Positions 7,875 through 16,779 are shown, numbered from the stretch's first letter. The stretch: DNA of 64,000 nucleotides from Pseudomonas simiae (GCF_900111895.1 NZ_FOKB01000009.1:1-64000); one strand, 5' to 3'. Translations and numbers: made by a program. Notes: generated by a model not told the origin, from the letters alone.

Positions 7875-9230
7875 ATGCCTGCGACCCGTATCTGGTTAAA
7901 AAACCCCCTCGCGATTTTCACTGCCAACGGCCTCGACGCCCGTGGCGGCCTGGTGCTGCAAGACGGTGTGATCACCGAACTGCTGGCCCAAGGCCAAGAG
8001 CCCGCACAGCCCTGCGCCCAAGTGTTCGATGCGCGTGAGCATGTGGTCCTGCCGGGGCTGATCAACACCCACCACCACTTCTATCAAACCCTGACTCGCG
8101 CTTGGGCGCCGGTGGTCAATCAGCCATTGTTTCCCTGGTTGAAAACCTTGTACCCGGTTTGGGCGCGGCTCACCCCGGAAAAACTCGGCCTCGCCAGCAA
8201 AGTTGCGTTGGCCGAATTGCTGCTCTCGGGCTGCACCACGGCAGCAGACCACCACTACCTGTTCCCCGACGGCCTGGAAAATGCCATCGACGTACAGGTA
8301 GAAAGCGTGCGCGAGCTGGGCATGCGCGCCATGCTCACTCGCGGTTCCATGAGTTTGGGTGAAGCCGACGGTGGCCTGCCACCGCAACAGACCGTGCAGC
8401 AAGGCCAAGTCATCCTTGAAGACAGCCAGCGCCTGATCCACGAATACCATGAGCGTGGTGACGGCGCGCAGATCCAGATCGCCCTGGCACCCTGCTCACC
8501 TTTTTCCGTCACCCCGGAAATCATGGCAGCCAGCGCCGAGCTGGCCAACCGCCTGGATGTGCGCCTGCACACCCACCTGGCGGAAACCCTCGACGAAGAA
8601 GACTTCTGCCTGCAGCGCTTCGGCCTGCGCACCGTGGACTACCTCGACAGTGTCGGCTGGCTCGGCCCGCGCACCTGGCTGGCCCATGGCATTCACTTCA
8701 ACCCGGATGAAATCGAGCGCCTGGGCGCCGCCGGCACCGGTATCTGCCATTGCCCAAGCTCGAACATGCGTCTGGCGTCCGGCATCTGCCCTACGCTGGA
8801 TCTGCTCGCTGCGGGCGCGCCTATCGGCTTGGGCGTGGACGGTTCAGCCTCCAACGATGCGTCGAACATGATCCTTGAAGCCCGCCAGGCCTTGTACATC
8901 CAGCGCCTGCGCTACGGCGCGGAAAAGATTACCCCGGAAGGCGTATTGGGCTGGGCAACCAAAGGGTCGGCGCAGTTGTTGGGCCGTACGGATATCGGTG
9001 AATTGGCCGTCGGAAAACAGGCCGATCTGGCGCTGTTCAAGCTCGATGAGCTGCGCTTCTCCGGCAGCCACGATCCGATCTCGGCGCTGCTGTTGTGCGG
9101 CGCCGACCGTGCGGACCGGGTGATGATTGCAGGCAAATGGCGCGTCATCGACGGTCAGGTCGAAGGACTGGACCTGCAAGGCTTGATCGCCGATCACACC
9201 CAGGCCGCGCGCCAGTTGATCGCCGGCTGA
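7875..9230 (+). CDS. 8-oxoguanine deaminase
   Basis: A 451-residue amidohydrolase. The metal-binding HxH lies in NTHHHFYQT (H66, H68); further ligands are HTHLAET, the HG of LAHGIHF, and D in GVDGSASND. The opening residues and the SSNMRLASGICPT segment match the 8-oxoguanine deaminase branch of the TrzN/AtzA-like family, which converts 8-oxoguanine to urate. The ATG has GAGGAG upstream. The neighbouring NCS2 permease and adenine deaminase fit a purine salvage or breakdown role. Its stop codon directly abuts the stop of the opposing antiporter gene. Confidence 0.85.
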   Translation: MPATRIWLKNPLAIFTANGLDARGGLVLQDGVITELLAQGQEPAQPCAQVFDAREHVVLPGLINTHHHFYQTLTRAWAPVVNQPLFPWLKTLYPVWARLTPEKLGLASKVALAELLLSGCTTAADHHYLFPDGLENAIDVQVESVRELGMRAMLTRGSMSLGEADGGLPPQQTVQQGQVILEDSQRLIHEYHERGDGAQIQIALAPCSPFSVTPEIMAASAELANRLDVRLHTHLAETLDEEDFCLQRFGLRTVDYLDSVGWLGPRTWLAHGIHFNPDEIERLGAAGTGICHCPSSNMRLASGICPTLDLLAAGAPIGLGVDGSASNDASNMILEARQALYIQRLRYGAEKITPEGVLGWATKGSAQLLGRTDIGELAVGKQADLALFKLDELRFSGSHDPISALLLCGADRADRVMIAGKWRVIDGQVEGLDLQGLIADHTQAARQLIAG

Positions 9231-10322
9231 TTACAACCCCAGCAGCGACAACATGATAAAGGTCGCAAACAGCACAAAATGGGTCATCCCTTCGATGGCG
9301 TTGGTTTCGCCATCGTTGAGGTTGATCGCACTGACAATCAGCGTGATAAGCACCATCACGGTCTGTACCGGGGTCATTGCCATCTGGAACGGCTGGCCGG
9401 TGTAGAGCGCCATCGCCTCCATCACCGGCACCGTCAGGATCACCGTCGACAGCGAAGCACCCAACGCAATATTCACCACCGACTGCATGCGATTAGCCAA
9501 CGCGGCACGTAACGCCGTCAGGATCTCCGGCGCCGCTGAAATCGCCGCGACCACAATCGCCGTAATCACCGGCGGCGCCCCCGTGCCTTCCAACCCCAGA
9601 TCCAGCGTCTTGGACATCACCTCGGCCAGTGCGCCGATCACAATCACCCCAAACACCAGAGTGCCAATGGAAAACGCCAGGTTGACCGGCGGCGCCTGCT
9701 CTTCTTCCGGCAGTTTCTTGCGGCGTTTTTCCGGGTAGCTGTAGCTGAAGAAATAACTGTGCGGCCCCACCTGCATGCGCAGGAACAGGGTGTACAACAC
9801 CACCATCGCGCCAATGGTGAAGGCCGAGTAAATTTTCCAGTCGGCTTCGGGGATGAATTCCGGAACGACCATCGACACGCCCATGGCGGTAAGGATCATC
9901 ACACTGTAGGTGCGTGCCGAATCATCGTTGTAGGACTGCTCGCCATGTTTTATGCCCCCCATCAACGCGGCCAGGCCGAGGATGCCGTTGATATCGAGCA
10001 TGACCGCCGAATAAATGGTGTCACGCACCAGGGTGGGCGACGGCTCGTTACTCATCATGATCGCCAGGATCACCACTTCCACCAGGACGGCGGCGAGGGT
10101 GAGGATCATGGTGCCGTAGGGGTCACCAACTTTTTCCGCCAGTTGCTCGGCATGGTGGGCCACGCGCATCGACGCCACCACGATAAAGCCGATCAACACC
10201 ACGCCGGCCAGCAACGCCGTGATTTGCCCGCTGTGAAGCATCCAGTGCTCCAACGGGTAGGCGGCGATGGCAGCAATCAGCGCCAGCAGCATAAATTTTT
10301 CTTGCTTGAGGGATGTGAGCAT
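9231..10322 (-). CDS. chaA: Calcium/sodium:proton antiporter of the ChaA type
   Basis: A 363-residue inner-membrane protein with about 11 hydrophobic segments and the two-fold repeat of CaCA-family antiporters. The alpha-repeats contain GDPYGTMILTLAAVLVEVVI and ISAAPEILTALRAALANRMQ. It exports Ca2+ or Na+/K+ in exchange for protons. The ATG at 10322 has AAAAGG and CCGGA upstream. It is convergent with the 8-oxoguanine deaminase gene and divergent from add. Confidence 0.8.
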   Translation of the reverse strand: MLTSLKQEKFMLLALIAAIAAYPLEHWMLHSGQITALLAGVVLIGFIVVASMRVAHHAEQLAEKVGDPYGTMILTLAAVLVEVVILAIMMSNEPSPTLVRDTIYSAVMLDINGILGLAALMGGIKHGEQSYNDDSARTYSVMILTAMGVSMVVPEFIPEADWKIYSAFTIGAMVVLYTLFLRMQVGPHSYFFSYSYPEKRRKKLPEEEQAPPVNLAFSIGTLVFGVIVIGALAEVMSKTLDLGLEGTGAPPVITAIVVAAISAAPEILTALRAALANRMQSVVNIALGASLSTVILTVPVMEAMALYTGQPFQMAMTPVQTVMVLITLIVSAINLNDGETNAIEGMTHFVLFATFIMLSLLGL

Positions 10323-10516
10323 TCCGGGCCTTTTAGTGCGGCAAATCAGTCATTGATGGGGTACAGACTGCGTCACGCCGCTAACGTTTCGTTACACCTT
10401 AGTTCAAGTGGCCCTTGCGCGAATGCAACGAAAACGATCCTGCTGGTCAGGTTTTGCCGATTATTTCGGCCATGGGCTGTAGAATGCCGCCATTGCACCT
10501 GATGAGATTTTAGAAA

Positions 10517-11470
10517 ATGTACGATTGGCTCAACGCCCTGCCCAAGGCTGAACTGCACCTGCACCTGGAAGGCTCGCTGGAGCCTGAGCTGTTGTTCGCC
10601 CTGGCCGAGCGCAACAAGATTGCGCTGCCGTGGAACGACGTCGAAACCCTGCGCAAGGCGTACGCCTTCAATAACCTGCAAGAGTTTCTCGACCTGTATT
10701 ACAAGGGCGCCGATGTGCTGCGCACCTCCCAGGACTTCTACGACCTGACCTGGGCCTACCTGCTGCGCTGCAAAGAGCAGAACGTGATCCACACCGAACC
10801 CTTCTTCGATCCACAGACCCACACCGACCGTGGCATTCCGTTCGAAGTGGTGCTCAACGGCATCGCCGCTGCGCTGAAAGATGGCGAGCAGCAACTGGGT
10901 ATCACCAGCGGCTTGATCCTCAGCTTCCTGCGCCACCTCAGCGAAGCCGAAGCGGAAAAAACCCTGGACCAGGCCTTGCCGTTCCGTGACGCGTTCGTGG
11001 CCGTGGGCCTGGACAGCTCGGAAATGGGTCACCCGCCGAGCAAGTTCCAGCGCGTGTTCGATCGTGCTCGCCACGAAGGCTTCCTCACCGTGGCCCACGC
11101 CGGCGAAGAAGGCCCGCCCGAGTACATCTGGGAGGCCATCGACCTGCTGAAAATCCAGCGTATCGACCATGGCGTTCGCGCCATCGAAGACGAACGCCTG
11201 ATGCAGCGCATCATCGACGAGCAGATCCCGCTGACCGTGTGCCCGCTGTCCAACACCAAGCTGTGCGTGTTCGATGACATGGCCCAGCACAACATCCTCG
11301 ACATGCTCGAACGTGGCGTGAAGGTCACGGTGAACTCCGATGACCCGGCGTACTTCGGCGGTTATGTGACCGAGAACTTCCATGCGCTGCACACCGCGTT
11401 GGGCATGACCCAGGACCAGGCCAAACGCCTGGCGCAGAACAGCCTGGATGCGCGGCTTGTAAAGCCATAA
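10517..11470 (+). CDS. Adenine deaminase (adenosine deaminase-like)
   Basis: A 317-residue enzyme of the adenosine deaminase superfamily. Zinc ligands are in AELHLHLEGS (H14, H16), VAHAGEEG and NSDDPAYFGG; CPLSNTKLCVF completes the signature. The short length and the FFDPQTHTDRG segment place it with bacterial adenine deaminases, which release ammonia from adenine to give hypoxanthine. Its P. aeruginosa counterpart sits near the 8-oxoguanine deaminase gene too. It is divergent from chaA across 194 bp, and a hairpin lies just past its stop. Confidence 0.82.
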   Translation: MYDWLNALPKAELHLHLEGSLEPELLFALAERNKIALPWNDVETLRKAYAFNNLQEFLDLYYKGADVLRTSQDFYDLTWAYLLRCKEQNVIHTEPFFDPQTHTDRGIPFEVVLNGIAAALKDGEQQLGITSGLILSFLRHLSEAEAEKTLDQALPFRDAFVAVGLDSSEMGHPPSKFQRVFDRARHEGFLTVAHAGEEGPPEYIWEAIDLLKIQRIDHGVRAIEDERLMQRIIDEQIPLTVCPLSNTKLCVFDDMAQHNILDMLERGVKVTVNSDDPAYFGGYVTENFHALHTALGMTQDQAKRLAQNSLDARLVKP

Positions 11471-11483
11471 CTGAGTCAATAAC

Positions 11484-11514
11484 GATTGGCTATGTCACGC
11501 AGACATGGCCAATC
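11484..11514. terminator. Stem-loop between convergent genes
   Basis: GATTGGCTATGTC pairs with GACATGGCCAATC over 13 positions with one G-T wobble and a five-base loop. It lies 13 bp after the adenine deaminase stop and covers the last codons of the opposing regulator. There is no T-run, so termination is inferred from position. Confidence 0.5.
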
Positions 11515-12184
11515 GGGTGATTTCCCTGTGTCCTACGGCGTTGACCCGTAAAGCCTGGGACTCATTGATCACACTGATCCAGTTCGACTGCAGAAACAGT
11601 TGCAACAACCCCCCGCCCAACGCGCCGCCCAGATGAGGTTGGTGCTGGCTCCAGTCAAAACAATTACACACCAGCGGCGACGCCAGGGCCTGGGTAAAAA
11701 TCCCCAGGTTTGCCAGGCGCTGCGCGCCCTTGACCGTGACATCGGCACGCTGCTCATGACGTTCTATCCAACCCTCTTCCAGCAGATGCTGATACAACTG
11801 CGCGCCCAATTCGCCGCCGAGGTGGCCATGGCACAACCGCGCATGGCGTAACAACGCCGGAGCAACCAGCGCTGGCGGTAGTGCCTCCGGCGCTCTGCGT
11901 GCGGCGCACGCCATGGTGGTCCTGGCCAAGGCATCAATAGCGGCGCTGACATCAGGCGCCGCAACACGGAACAAACGCTTGCCACGCCTGGCTTCCACTC
12001 GCAACACACCACTTGCCGTCAGTCGCGCCAGATGCGCGTTGGCGGATGTCGGTGACAACCCGGCAAGCGTCGCCAACTCGACGGGTGATTTGGCCGAGCC
12101 ATCCATCAAGGCCCACAACATGGCGGTACGTTTGGGTTCGGCGAGCAAGCTGGCGATCTGACTGATGCAAAGTGCAGCTTCCAT
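11495..12184 (-). CDS. ArsR-type winged-helix transcriptional regulator
   Basis: A 229-residue protein with an N-terminal winged helix at about residues 8-80 (LLAEPKRTAMLWALMDG, then LSPTSANAHLARLTASGVL). A long C-terminal region is rich in alanine, histidine and leucine. The start at 12184 (MEAALCISQ) has GGGAGTG upstream; 34 earlier codons lack support. The C-terminal part is longer than in metal-sensing ArsR proteins, and no metal site can be named. It is convergent with the adenine deaminase gene. The target is unknown. Confidence 0.7.
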   Translation of the reverse strand: MEAALCISQIASLLAEPKRTAMLWALMDGSAKSPVELATLAGLSPTSANAHLARLTASGVLRVEARRGKRLFRVAAPDVSAAIDALARTTMACAARRAPEALPPALVAPALLRHARLCHGHLGGELGAQLYQHLLEEGWIERHEQRADVTVKGAQRLANLGIFTQALASPLVCNCFDWSQHQPHLGGALGGGLLQLFLQSNWISVINESQALRVNAVGHREITRLAMSA

Positions 12185-12321
12185 CTTTTCACTCCCTGTC
12201 GATTTATTTTTCTGCTGAAGTAGGCCCCAAAGTATAGGGGCGCAAACCGCCGGTTCCACGGCGTCTGACAGCGTAGAGAGGGACAAGATCTGAGTGAAAT
12301 TTCCTGCTTTGATGGAGTCCG

Positions 12322-13248
12322 TTACGTTGCACCGGATCGCTCTGGCAATTGGGCGGTCAATGTCGCACAGCGGGACACGAGCATTTCCCGCAACAAGTTA
12401 ACGGGTTTGCTCAATTGCGCCCGATGGGCACACAGCAGATTGAGCGGCGTGCGCTCGCCACGCAGCTCCGGCAGGATAAGGCGCAAGCGCCCGGCCAACA
12501 CGTCGGTACTCACATCCAGCCACGACTTGTAGGCAATGCCGACACCCGCCACCGCCCAGCGGCGGACCACATCGGCATCGTCACTGAACCGGTCGCCGGT
12601 AACCGTCAGGCTGACTTCACGCTTGCCGTCGTGAAAGGTCCAGTGATCGTGGACCCGGCTGCCGAGCATATACAGCAGGCAATTGTGCTGGGCCAGTTGT
12701 CCCAGATGCCAGGGCTCACCATAACGTGCGAGATAGCTGGGAGAGGCACACAACACACGCACATTGTCCGGGGCGACGGGCAGCGCGATAAGGCTGGAGT
12801 CTTCAGGTTCACCATAGCGCAGGGCGATATCCACCGGCTGACGGAACAGATCGGCAATCCGATCGCCCAACAATAGCCGTACCGTGAGTTGCGGGTAGTC
12901 ACGCTGGAATTCATCCAGCCAGGGCAACAGCTGATTGCGTCCGAAATCCGACGGGGCCGACAATTGCAGCACACCACTGACATGGTCCTGCCCGCTGGCC
13001 AATAAGCGTCGCCCTTCATCCAGCGAGCTCAAGGCAGCACGGGCATATTCCAGGAAGCCTTCACCTTCAGCGGTCAGGCGCAGGCTGCGAGTGGAGCGTG
13101 CCAGCAAACGCGTATTCAGTTGCTGTTCGATACGCTTGAGCGCCGCACTCGCCACCGCTGGCGACAGGTCCATCACCCGTGCCGCAGCCGACAGGCTACC
13201 CAGGTCTGCCGCACGTACAAACAACTGCAAATCATCAAAACGCAGCAT
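12322..13248 (-). CDS. LysR-type transcriptional regulator
   Basis: A 308-residue LysR protein with the helix-turn-helix at residues 3-62 (LQLFVRAADLGSLSAAARVM) and an effector domain from about residue 90. The DRIADLFRQPVDIALRYGE segment is typical of the branch that controls oxidoreductases. It is divergent from the monooxygenase and quinone-reductase-like genes at 13367 and 13805, with about 118 bp between, so these are its likely targets. The inducer is unknown. Confidence 0.78.
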   Translation of the reverse strand: MLRFDDLQLFVRAADLGSLSAAARVMDLSPAVASAALKRIEQQLNTRLLARSTRSLRLTAEGEGFLEYARAALSSLDEGRRLLASGQDHVSGVLQLSAPSDFGRNQLLPWLDEFQRDYPQLTVRLLLGDRIADLFRQPVDIALRYGEPEDSSLIALPVAPDNVRVLCASPSYLARYGEPWHLGQLAQHNCLLYMLGSRVHDHWTFHDGKREVSLTVTGDRFSDDADVVRRWAVAGVGIAYKSWLDVSTDVLAGRLRLILPELRGERTPLNLLCAHRAQLSKPVNLLREMLVSRCATLTAQLPERSGAT

Positions 13249-13366
13249 GCATTACTGTCCATTATCAAAATTTTGTTGAAACAGACTGCTGTTTTAGCCG
13301 CTTTTATCTGCGCGGGAAATAGCCAATCATCTACGCATCCCGTTCATCACGTGTCTGGAGTTGAAT

Positions 13367-13660
13367 ATGCCCACTGCCTTTAACGTCATCGCCACGCTGA
13401 TTGCCAAACCCGGCCAACAGGCCACCCTGGAAACCTTGCTGCGCGGCCTGTTGGAACCCACTCGCCTGGAAGCCGGTTGCGAGCAGTACGACCTGCACCA
13501 GGATCTGCAACACCCCGAAACGTTCTACATGCTCGAGCGCTGGAGCGACGACGCGGCGTTGGCCGACCACGACCAGAGCGCGCATATCCAGAGCTTTCGC
13601 GCCAAAGCCGCTGATGTGATCGAACACTTCGAACTCAAGCGCCTGAAATTTCTCGCCTGA
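13367..13660 (+). CDS. Antibiotic biosynthesis monooxygenase (ABM) family protein
   Basis: A 97-residue ferredoxin-like protein of the ABM family, similar to quinol monooxygenase YgiN. It has the segment LEAGCEQYDLHQDLQHPETF and FYMLERWSDDAALADHDQS, with the HxS near the C-terminus. Members oxidise quinols or act as dimeric heme or flavin-free oxygenases. The ATG at 13367 has GGAG upstream; a TTG two codons earlier is less likely. It is followed by a REP pair and a quinone-reductase-like gene. Confidence 0.75.
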   Translation: MPTAFNVIATLIAKPGQQATLETLLRGLLEPTRLEAGCEQYDLHQDLQHPETFYMLERWSDDAALADHDQSAHIQSFRAKAADVIEHFELKRLKFLA

Positions 13661-13675
13661 TCATCACCATTTTTC

Positions 13676-13776
13676 TGTAGGCGCGAGCTTGCTCGCGAAA
13701 ATCGTCAACGAAAACGCAGCGTGTCTGGTTTAACGCGGCGCCCTTGAGTGTTTCGCGAGCAAGCTCGCGCCTACAG
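13676..13776. repeat. REPIN-type pair of inverted REP sequences
   Basis: Two near-perfect copies in opposite orientation, CTGTAGGCGCGAGCTTGCTC at 13676 and its complement ending at 13776, flank about 50 bp. Each copy is itself a hairpin (GCGAGCTTGCTCGC). It lies between the ABM gene and the oxidoreductase gene and could separate their expression. Confidence 0.75.
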
Positions 13777-13804
13777 TCGGTTACCCTTGTTTTCTGGAGA
13801 CATC

Positions 13805-14818
13805 ATGAAAGCCATTGCCTACTACGCCTCACTGCCGATCAACGATCCAAATGCCCTGCAAGACATCGAACTGCCAGCGCCTGTCGCCGGCCCGCGTGAC
13901 CTGTTGGTGGAAGTCAAAGCCATCTCGGTCAACCCGGTGGACACCAAGGTTCGCCAGAACGTCGCCCCGGAAAAGGGTGCGGCCAAGGTACTGGGTTGGG
14001 ACGTGGCCGGTGTGGTCAAGGCCGTCGGCAGCGACGTGACGCTGTTCAAGGCGGGTGACAACGTGTTTTACGCCGGTTCCCTGGTGCGTTCGGGCGGCAA
14101 CAGCGAACTGCATACCGTGGATGAGCGCATCGTCGGGCATATGCCGAAAAGCCTGGGTTTTGCCGAAGCTGCCGCGTTGCCGCTGACCGCCATCACCGCC
14201 TGGGAATTGCTGTTCGAACGCCTGCAAGTGCAGGAAGGTCAACAGGACAACGGCCAGAGCCTGTTGATCGTCGGTGCCGCCGGTGGCGTGGGGTCGATCC
14301 TGACTCAACTGGCCAGCCAACTCACCGGGTTGAAAGTGATCGGCACCGCTTCGCGTCCGGAAACACAAGAGTGGACCAAAGCCCTCGGCGCCGACCTGGT
14401 GATCGACCACAGCCAACCGCTGAGCGATGCGCTGAAAGCCGCCGGCCATCCGCAGGTGACCCACGTCGCCAGCTTGACCCAGACAGATCATCACCTGGAC
14501 CAGTTGGTCGAAGCCCTGCAGCCCCAGGGCAAGCTGGCGCTGATTGACGATCCCAAGACGCTGGACGTCAGCAAGCTCAAGCGCAAGAGCCTGTCGCTGC
14601 ATTGGGAATTCATGTACACGCGCTCGATGTTCGAGACCCCGGACATGATCGAACAGCACAACCTGCTCAACCGAGTGGCCGAACTGATCGACGCCGGCAC
14701 CCTGAAAACCACGGTGGGTGAGCACTTCGGTGTGATCAATGCCGCAAACCTGCGGCGTGCCCATGCGCTGCTGGAAAGCGGCAAAGCCAAGGGCAAGATC
14801 GTGCTGGAAGGCTTCTGA
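13805..14818 (+). CDS. Zinc-type alcohol dehydrogenase-like / quinone oxidoreductase family protein
   Basis: A 337-residue medium-chain reductase. The GroES-like domain (residues 1-125) has NPVDTKVRQ and VLGWDVAGVV. The Rossmann domain has IVGAAGGVGSILTQLA near residue 156. No structural zinc cysteines are present, as in quinone oxidoreductases that use NADPH. I start at 13805 (MKAIAYY) because TCTGGAGAC precedes it. It follows the ABM gene under the divergent LysR regulator, a layout seen for quinone or electrophile detoxification. The substrate is inference. Confidence 0.8.
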   Translation: MKAIAYYASLPINDPNALQDIELPAPVAGPRDLLVEVKAISVNPVDTKVRQNVAPEKGAAKVLGWDVAGVVKAVGSDVTLFKAGDNVFYAGSLVRSGGNSELHTVDERIVGHMPKSLGFAEAAALPLTAITAWELLFERLQVQEGQQDNGQSLLIVGAAGGVGSILTQLASQLTGLKVIGTASRPETQEWTKALGADLVIDHSQPLSDALKAAGHPQVTHVASLTQTDHHLDQLVEALQPQGKLALIDDPKTLDVSKLKRKSLSLHWEFMYTRSMFETPDMIEQHNLLNRVAELIDAGTLKTTVGEHFGVINAANLRRAHALLESGKAKGKIVLEGF

Positions 14819-14821
14819 ACA

Positions 14822-14875
14822 ACTAGCTGTCAGGGTCGTCCATTATTCATGTGAGTAATGGACGACACCGCTAGT
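14822..14875. repeat. Nested palindrome upstream of a small gene
   Basis: GTCGTCCATTA (14835-14845) pairs perfectly with TAATGGACGAC (14856-14866) around a 10-base loop. An outer ACTAGC (14822-14827) pairs with GCTAGT (14870-14875). It could form a long hairpin or cruciform, act as a terminator for the oxidoreductase gene or serve as a regulator site. There is no T-run and it is unlike the REP family here. Confidence 0.6.
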
Positions 14876-14964
14876 CAGAGAGTTGACCTTTGTCATATTT
14901 GTGAGCGTATTCGGGTTTATATTGGCCGCCTTTGCCACGATTCTTTTACGTGAGGAAGTCAGCA

Positions 14965-15147
14965 ATGAAAATCCTGATAAAAGCGTTAGCAAAATCCGCA
15001 GGCAATAAATGGCAGGTCCGTCTCGACCAAGACGCTTTCACCTTCCGCACCGAGGCCGAAGCCCGTGCCTTTGCCGACACCCTGCAAGCCCGTATCCAGG
15101 CGCCCCACCGTTTTCCGAACAGTCAGCAACGCTCCGCCGCTGGCTGA
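14965..15147 (+). CDS. Small conserved-type protein of unknown function
   Basis: A 60-residue protein with the ATG at 14965 preceded by GAGGAA at good spacing. It is mixed alpha/beta: a strand with WQVRLDQDAFTFRT, then the helix EAEARAFADTLQARIQ. It has no signal peptide or membrane segment. I do not recognise a family. The good ribosome-binding site and amphipathic helix make a real gene likely. It is convergent with the Bcr/CflA exporter, only 8 bp away. Confidence 0.65.
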   Translation: MKILIKALAKSAGNKWQVRLDQDAFTFRTEAEARAFADTLQARIQAPHRFPNSQQRSAAG

Positions 15148-15155
15148 CCCGCTGT

Positions 15156-16349
15156 TCAGACCTGAGCCTGCAACGCCCGTTTACGTTGCAGGCGCTGGGT
15201 TGACATCGCAATCGTCACCGCCAACACACCGCACAAGCTGATGACCATCGCCATCGGCATCGCCGTGCCGTCGTGCAAAACCCCAACCAACGACGCCGCC
15301 CCCGCCGCGACGCCAAACTGAATGCAACCGAGCAACGCCGAGGCGCTACCGGCCCGTGCGCCCTGCCCACTCATGGCACAGGCCGAGGTATTCGGCAAAA
15401 TGCAGCCCAGGCTGGCAATGCAGATAAACAGCGGTACCAGCAATGGCCACAGCGCATCGGTGCGCAACGATGCAATACCGAGCAAGCTCAACGCCGCCAA
15501 CAGGTAGACCCACACACTGCGCGACAACAGGAACGCCGGGCCGCGTTTGGACAGCAACCGCGCGTTGACCTGCGCCACCAGGATAAAGCCTGCGGCATTG
15601 GAACCGAACAGCCAGCCGTAATGCTCAGCCGGCACGCCGTAGAGCTGGATGAAGACGAAAGGTGAACCGGCGATGTAGGCAAACATCCCGGCAATCGAGA
15701 TACCGCCGGTGAGGGCATAGCCCAGGTAGACCCGGTCCGACAACAACGCCGCATAGCGACGCAGCGACCCGGACAACGGCTGACGCGGCTGGTGGGCCGG
15801 AAAGGTTTCCGGCAGCCCGACCGCCACGGCGATGGCCGCCATCACGCTGAAGATCGACAGCGCCAGGAAAATCGACTGCCAGCCCCACAGCCCAACCATC
15901 AGCCCGCCGGCCAGCGGTGCGAGGATCGGCGCCAGGCCGGTGACCAGCATCAACTGGGAAAACACTTTGGCCGAGCCAACCGCATCGCATTTGTCACTGA
16001 CCACCGCGCGGGAAATCACCATACCGGCGCAGCCACCGAGGGCCTGCACAAAACGCGCGCCGATCAGCCATTCCAGGGACGGCGCAAAGGCGCAGGCAAA
16101 GGACGCAAGGGTAAACAGGGTGACACCACTGAGCAGCGGGCCGCGGCGGCCAAAGCGGTCAGCCAGTGGGCCATAGATCAACTGACCGAGGGCCAGCCCA
16201 CCGAAATACACCGCCAGGGTCAGCTGGATGTGTTTTTCATCGGTCGCGAAGGCCTTGGCCATGGCTGGAAAGCCGGGCAGGTAAAAATCGATCGCCAATG
16301 GCGCGAAGGCGCTCAAGGCACCCAGAATCAGAATTATGCGGAGGTTCAT
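15156..16349 (-). CDS. Bcr/CflA family multidrug efflux MFS transporter
   Basis: A 397-residue inner-membrane exporter with 12 hydrophobic segments. The MFS motif A is GPLADRFGRRGPLL after helix 2, and DFYLPGFPAMAKAF in helix 1 is typical of the Bcr/CflA branch, as is GCAGMVISRAVVSD. It expels drugs such as bicyclomycin or chloramphenicol by proton antiport; the real substrate is unknown. It stands alone, between the small gene and copZ. Confidence 0.85.
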   Translation of the reverse strand: MNLRIILILGALSAFAPLAIDFYLPGFPAMAKAFATDEKHIQLTLAVYFGGLALGQLIYGPLADRFGRRGPLLSGVTLFTLASFACAFAPSLEWLIGARFVQALGGCAGMVISRAVVSDKCDAVGSAKVFSQLMLVTGLAPILAPLAGGLMVGLWGWQSIFLALSIFSVMAAIAVAVGLPETFPAHQPRQPLSGSLRRYAALLSDRVYLGYALTGGISIAGMFAYIAGSPFVFIQLYGVPAEHYGWLFGSNAAGFILVAQVNARLLSKRGPAFLLSRSVWVYLLAALSLLGIASLRTDALWPLLVPLFICIASLGCILPNTSACAMSGQGARAGSASALLGCIQFGVAAGAASLVGVLHDGTAMPMAMVISLCGVLAVTIAMSTQRLQRKRALQAQV

Positions 16350-16434
16350 CGGGCACCCAAGTGAGACGGCAGCCCGATAGTCTAGCCGCGCTTGGGCGCA
16401 TTGAACACGATAGCTCGCTAACTATTTATCCGCG

Positions 16435-16632
16435 TCAGGCAAGCTTGACGCTGTAGCCCTCTTCGGTGATCGCCTGGATCACTTGTTCGGCAGACAAACG
16501 GCTTTCGACGCCCACTTCCTTTGCCGCCAGGTCGACTTTCACACTGGCCGCCGGATCCTGGCTCTGCACTGCCTGGGTCACCGCTCGAACGCAATGGCCG
16601 CAGGTCATTCCTTCAACGCTGAATACTTGCAT
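16435..16632 (-). CDS. copZ: Copper chaperone, heavy-metal-associated domain
   Basis: A 65-residue HMA-domain protein. The metal site is GMTCGHC (C10, C13), and VSQ-type beta-alpha-beta-beta-alpha-beta order is seen through to EEGYSVKLA. It carries Cu(I) in the cytoplasm to CopA or the CueR sensor. A CueR-type promoter lies 30-60 bp upstream. It neighbours copA and cueR on the opposite strand. Confidence 0.88.
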   Translation of the reverse strand: MQVFSVEGMTCGHCVRAVTQAVQSQDPAASVKVDLAAKEVGVESRLSAEQVIQAITEEGYSVKLA

Positions 16633-16661
16633 GACATGACTCCTTTGATGAGGTTGGACCC

Positions 16662-16692
16662 AGTCTCGACCTTGTCACGATGGCAAGGTCAA
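16662..16692 (-). promoter_or_regulatory. CueR-type operator and promoter for copZ
   Basis: On the minus strand a -35 TTGACC (16687-16692) overlaps a 21-bp dyad with ends ACCTT and AAGGT (16669-16689). A -10 candidate GAGACT follows after a long 19-bp spacer, the arrangement used by MerR/CueR activators that twist DNA. Copy two, with the same 21-bp size, is in front of copA. The inner symmetry extends to GACCTTG/CAAGGTC. Confidence 0.75.
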
Positions 16693-16779
16693 GTTCTGAA
16701 AACATCTGCCGGGCTGGTATTTGGCCGCTTCAAAGGCCAAGCTTCACCCATCTTTGATTCACACCACGGAGCATTCGCC

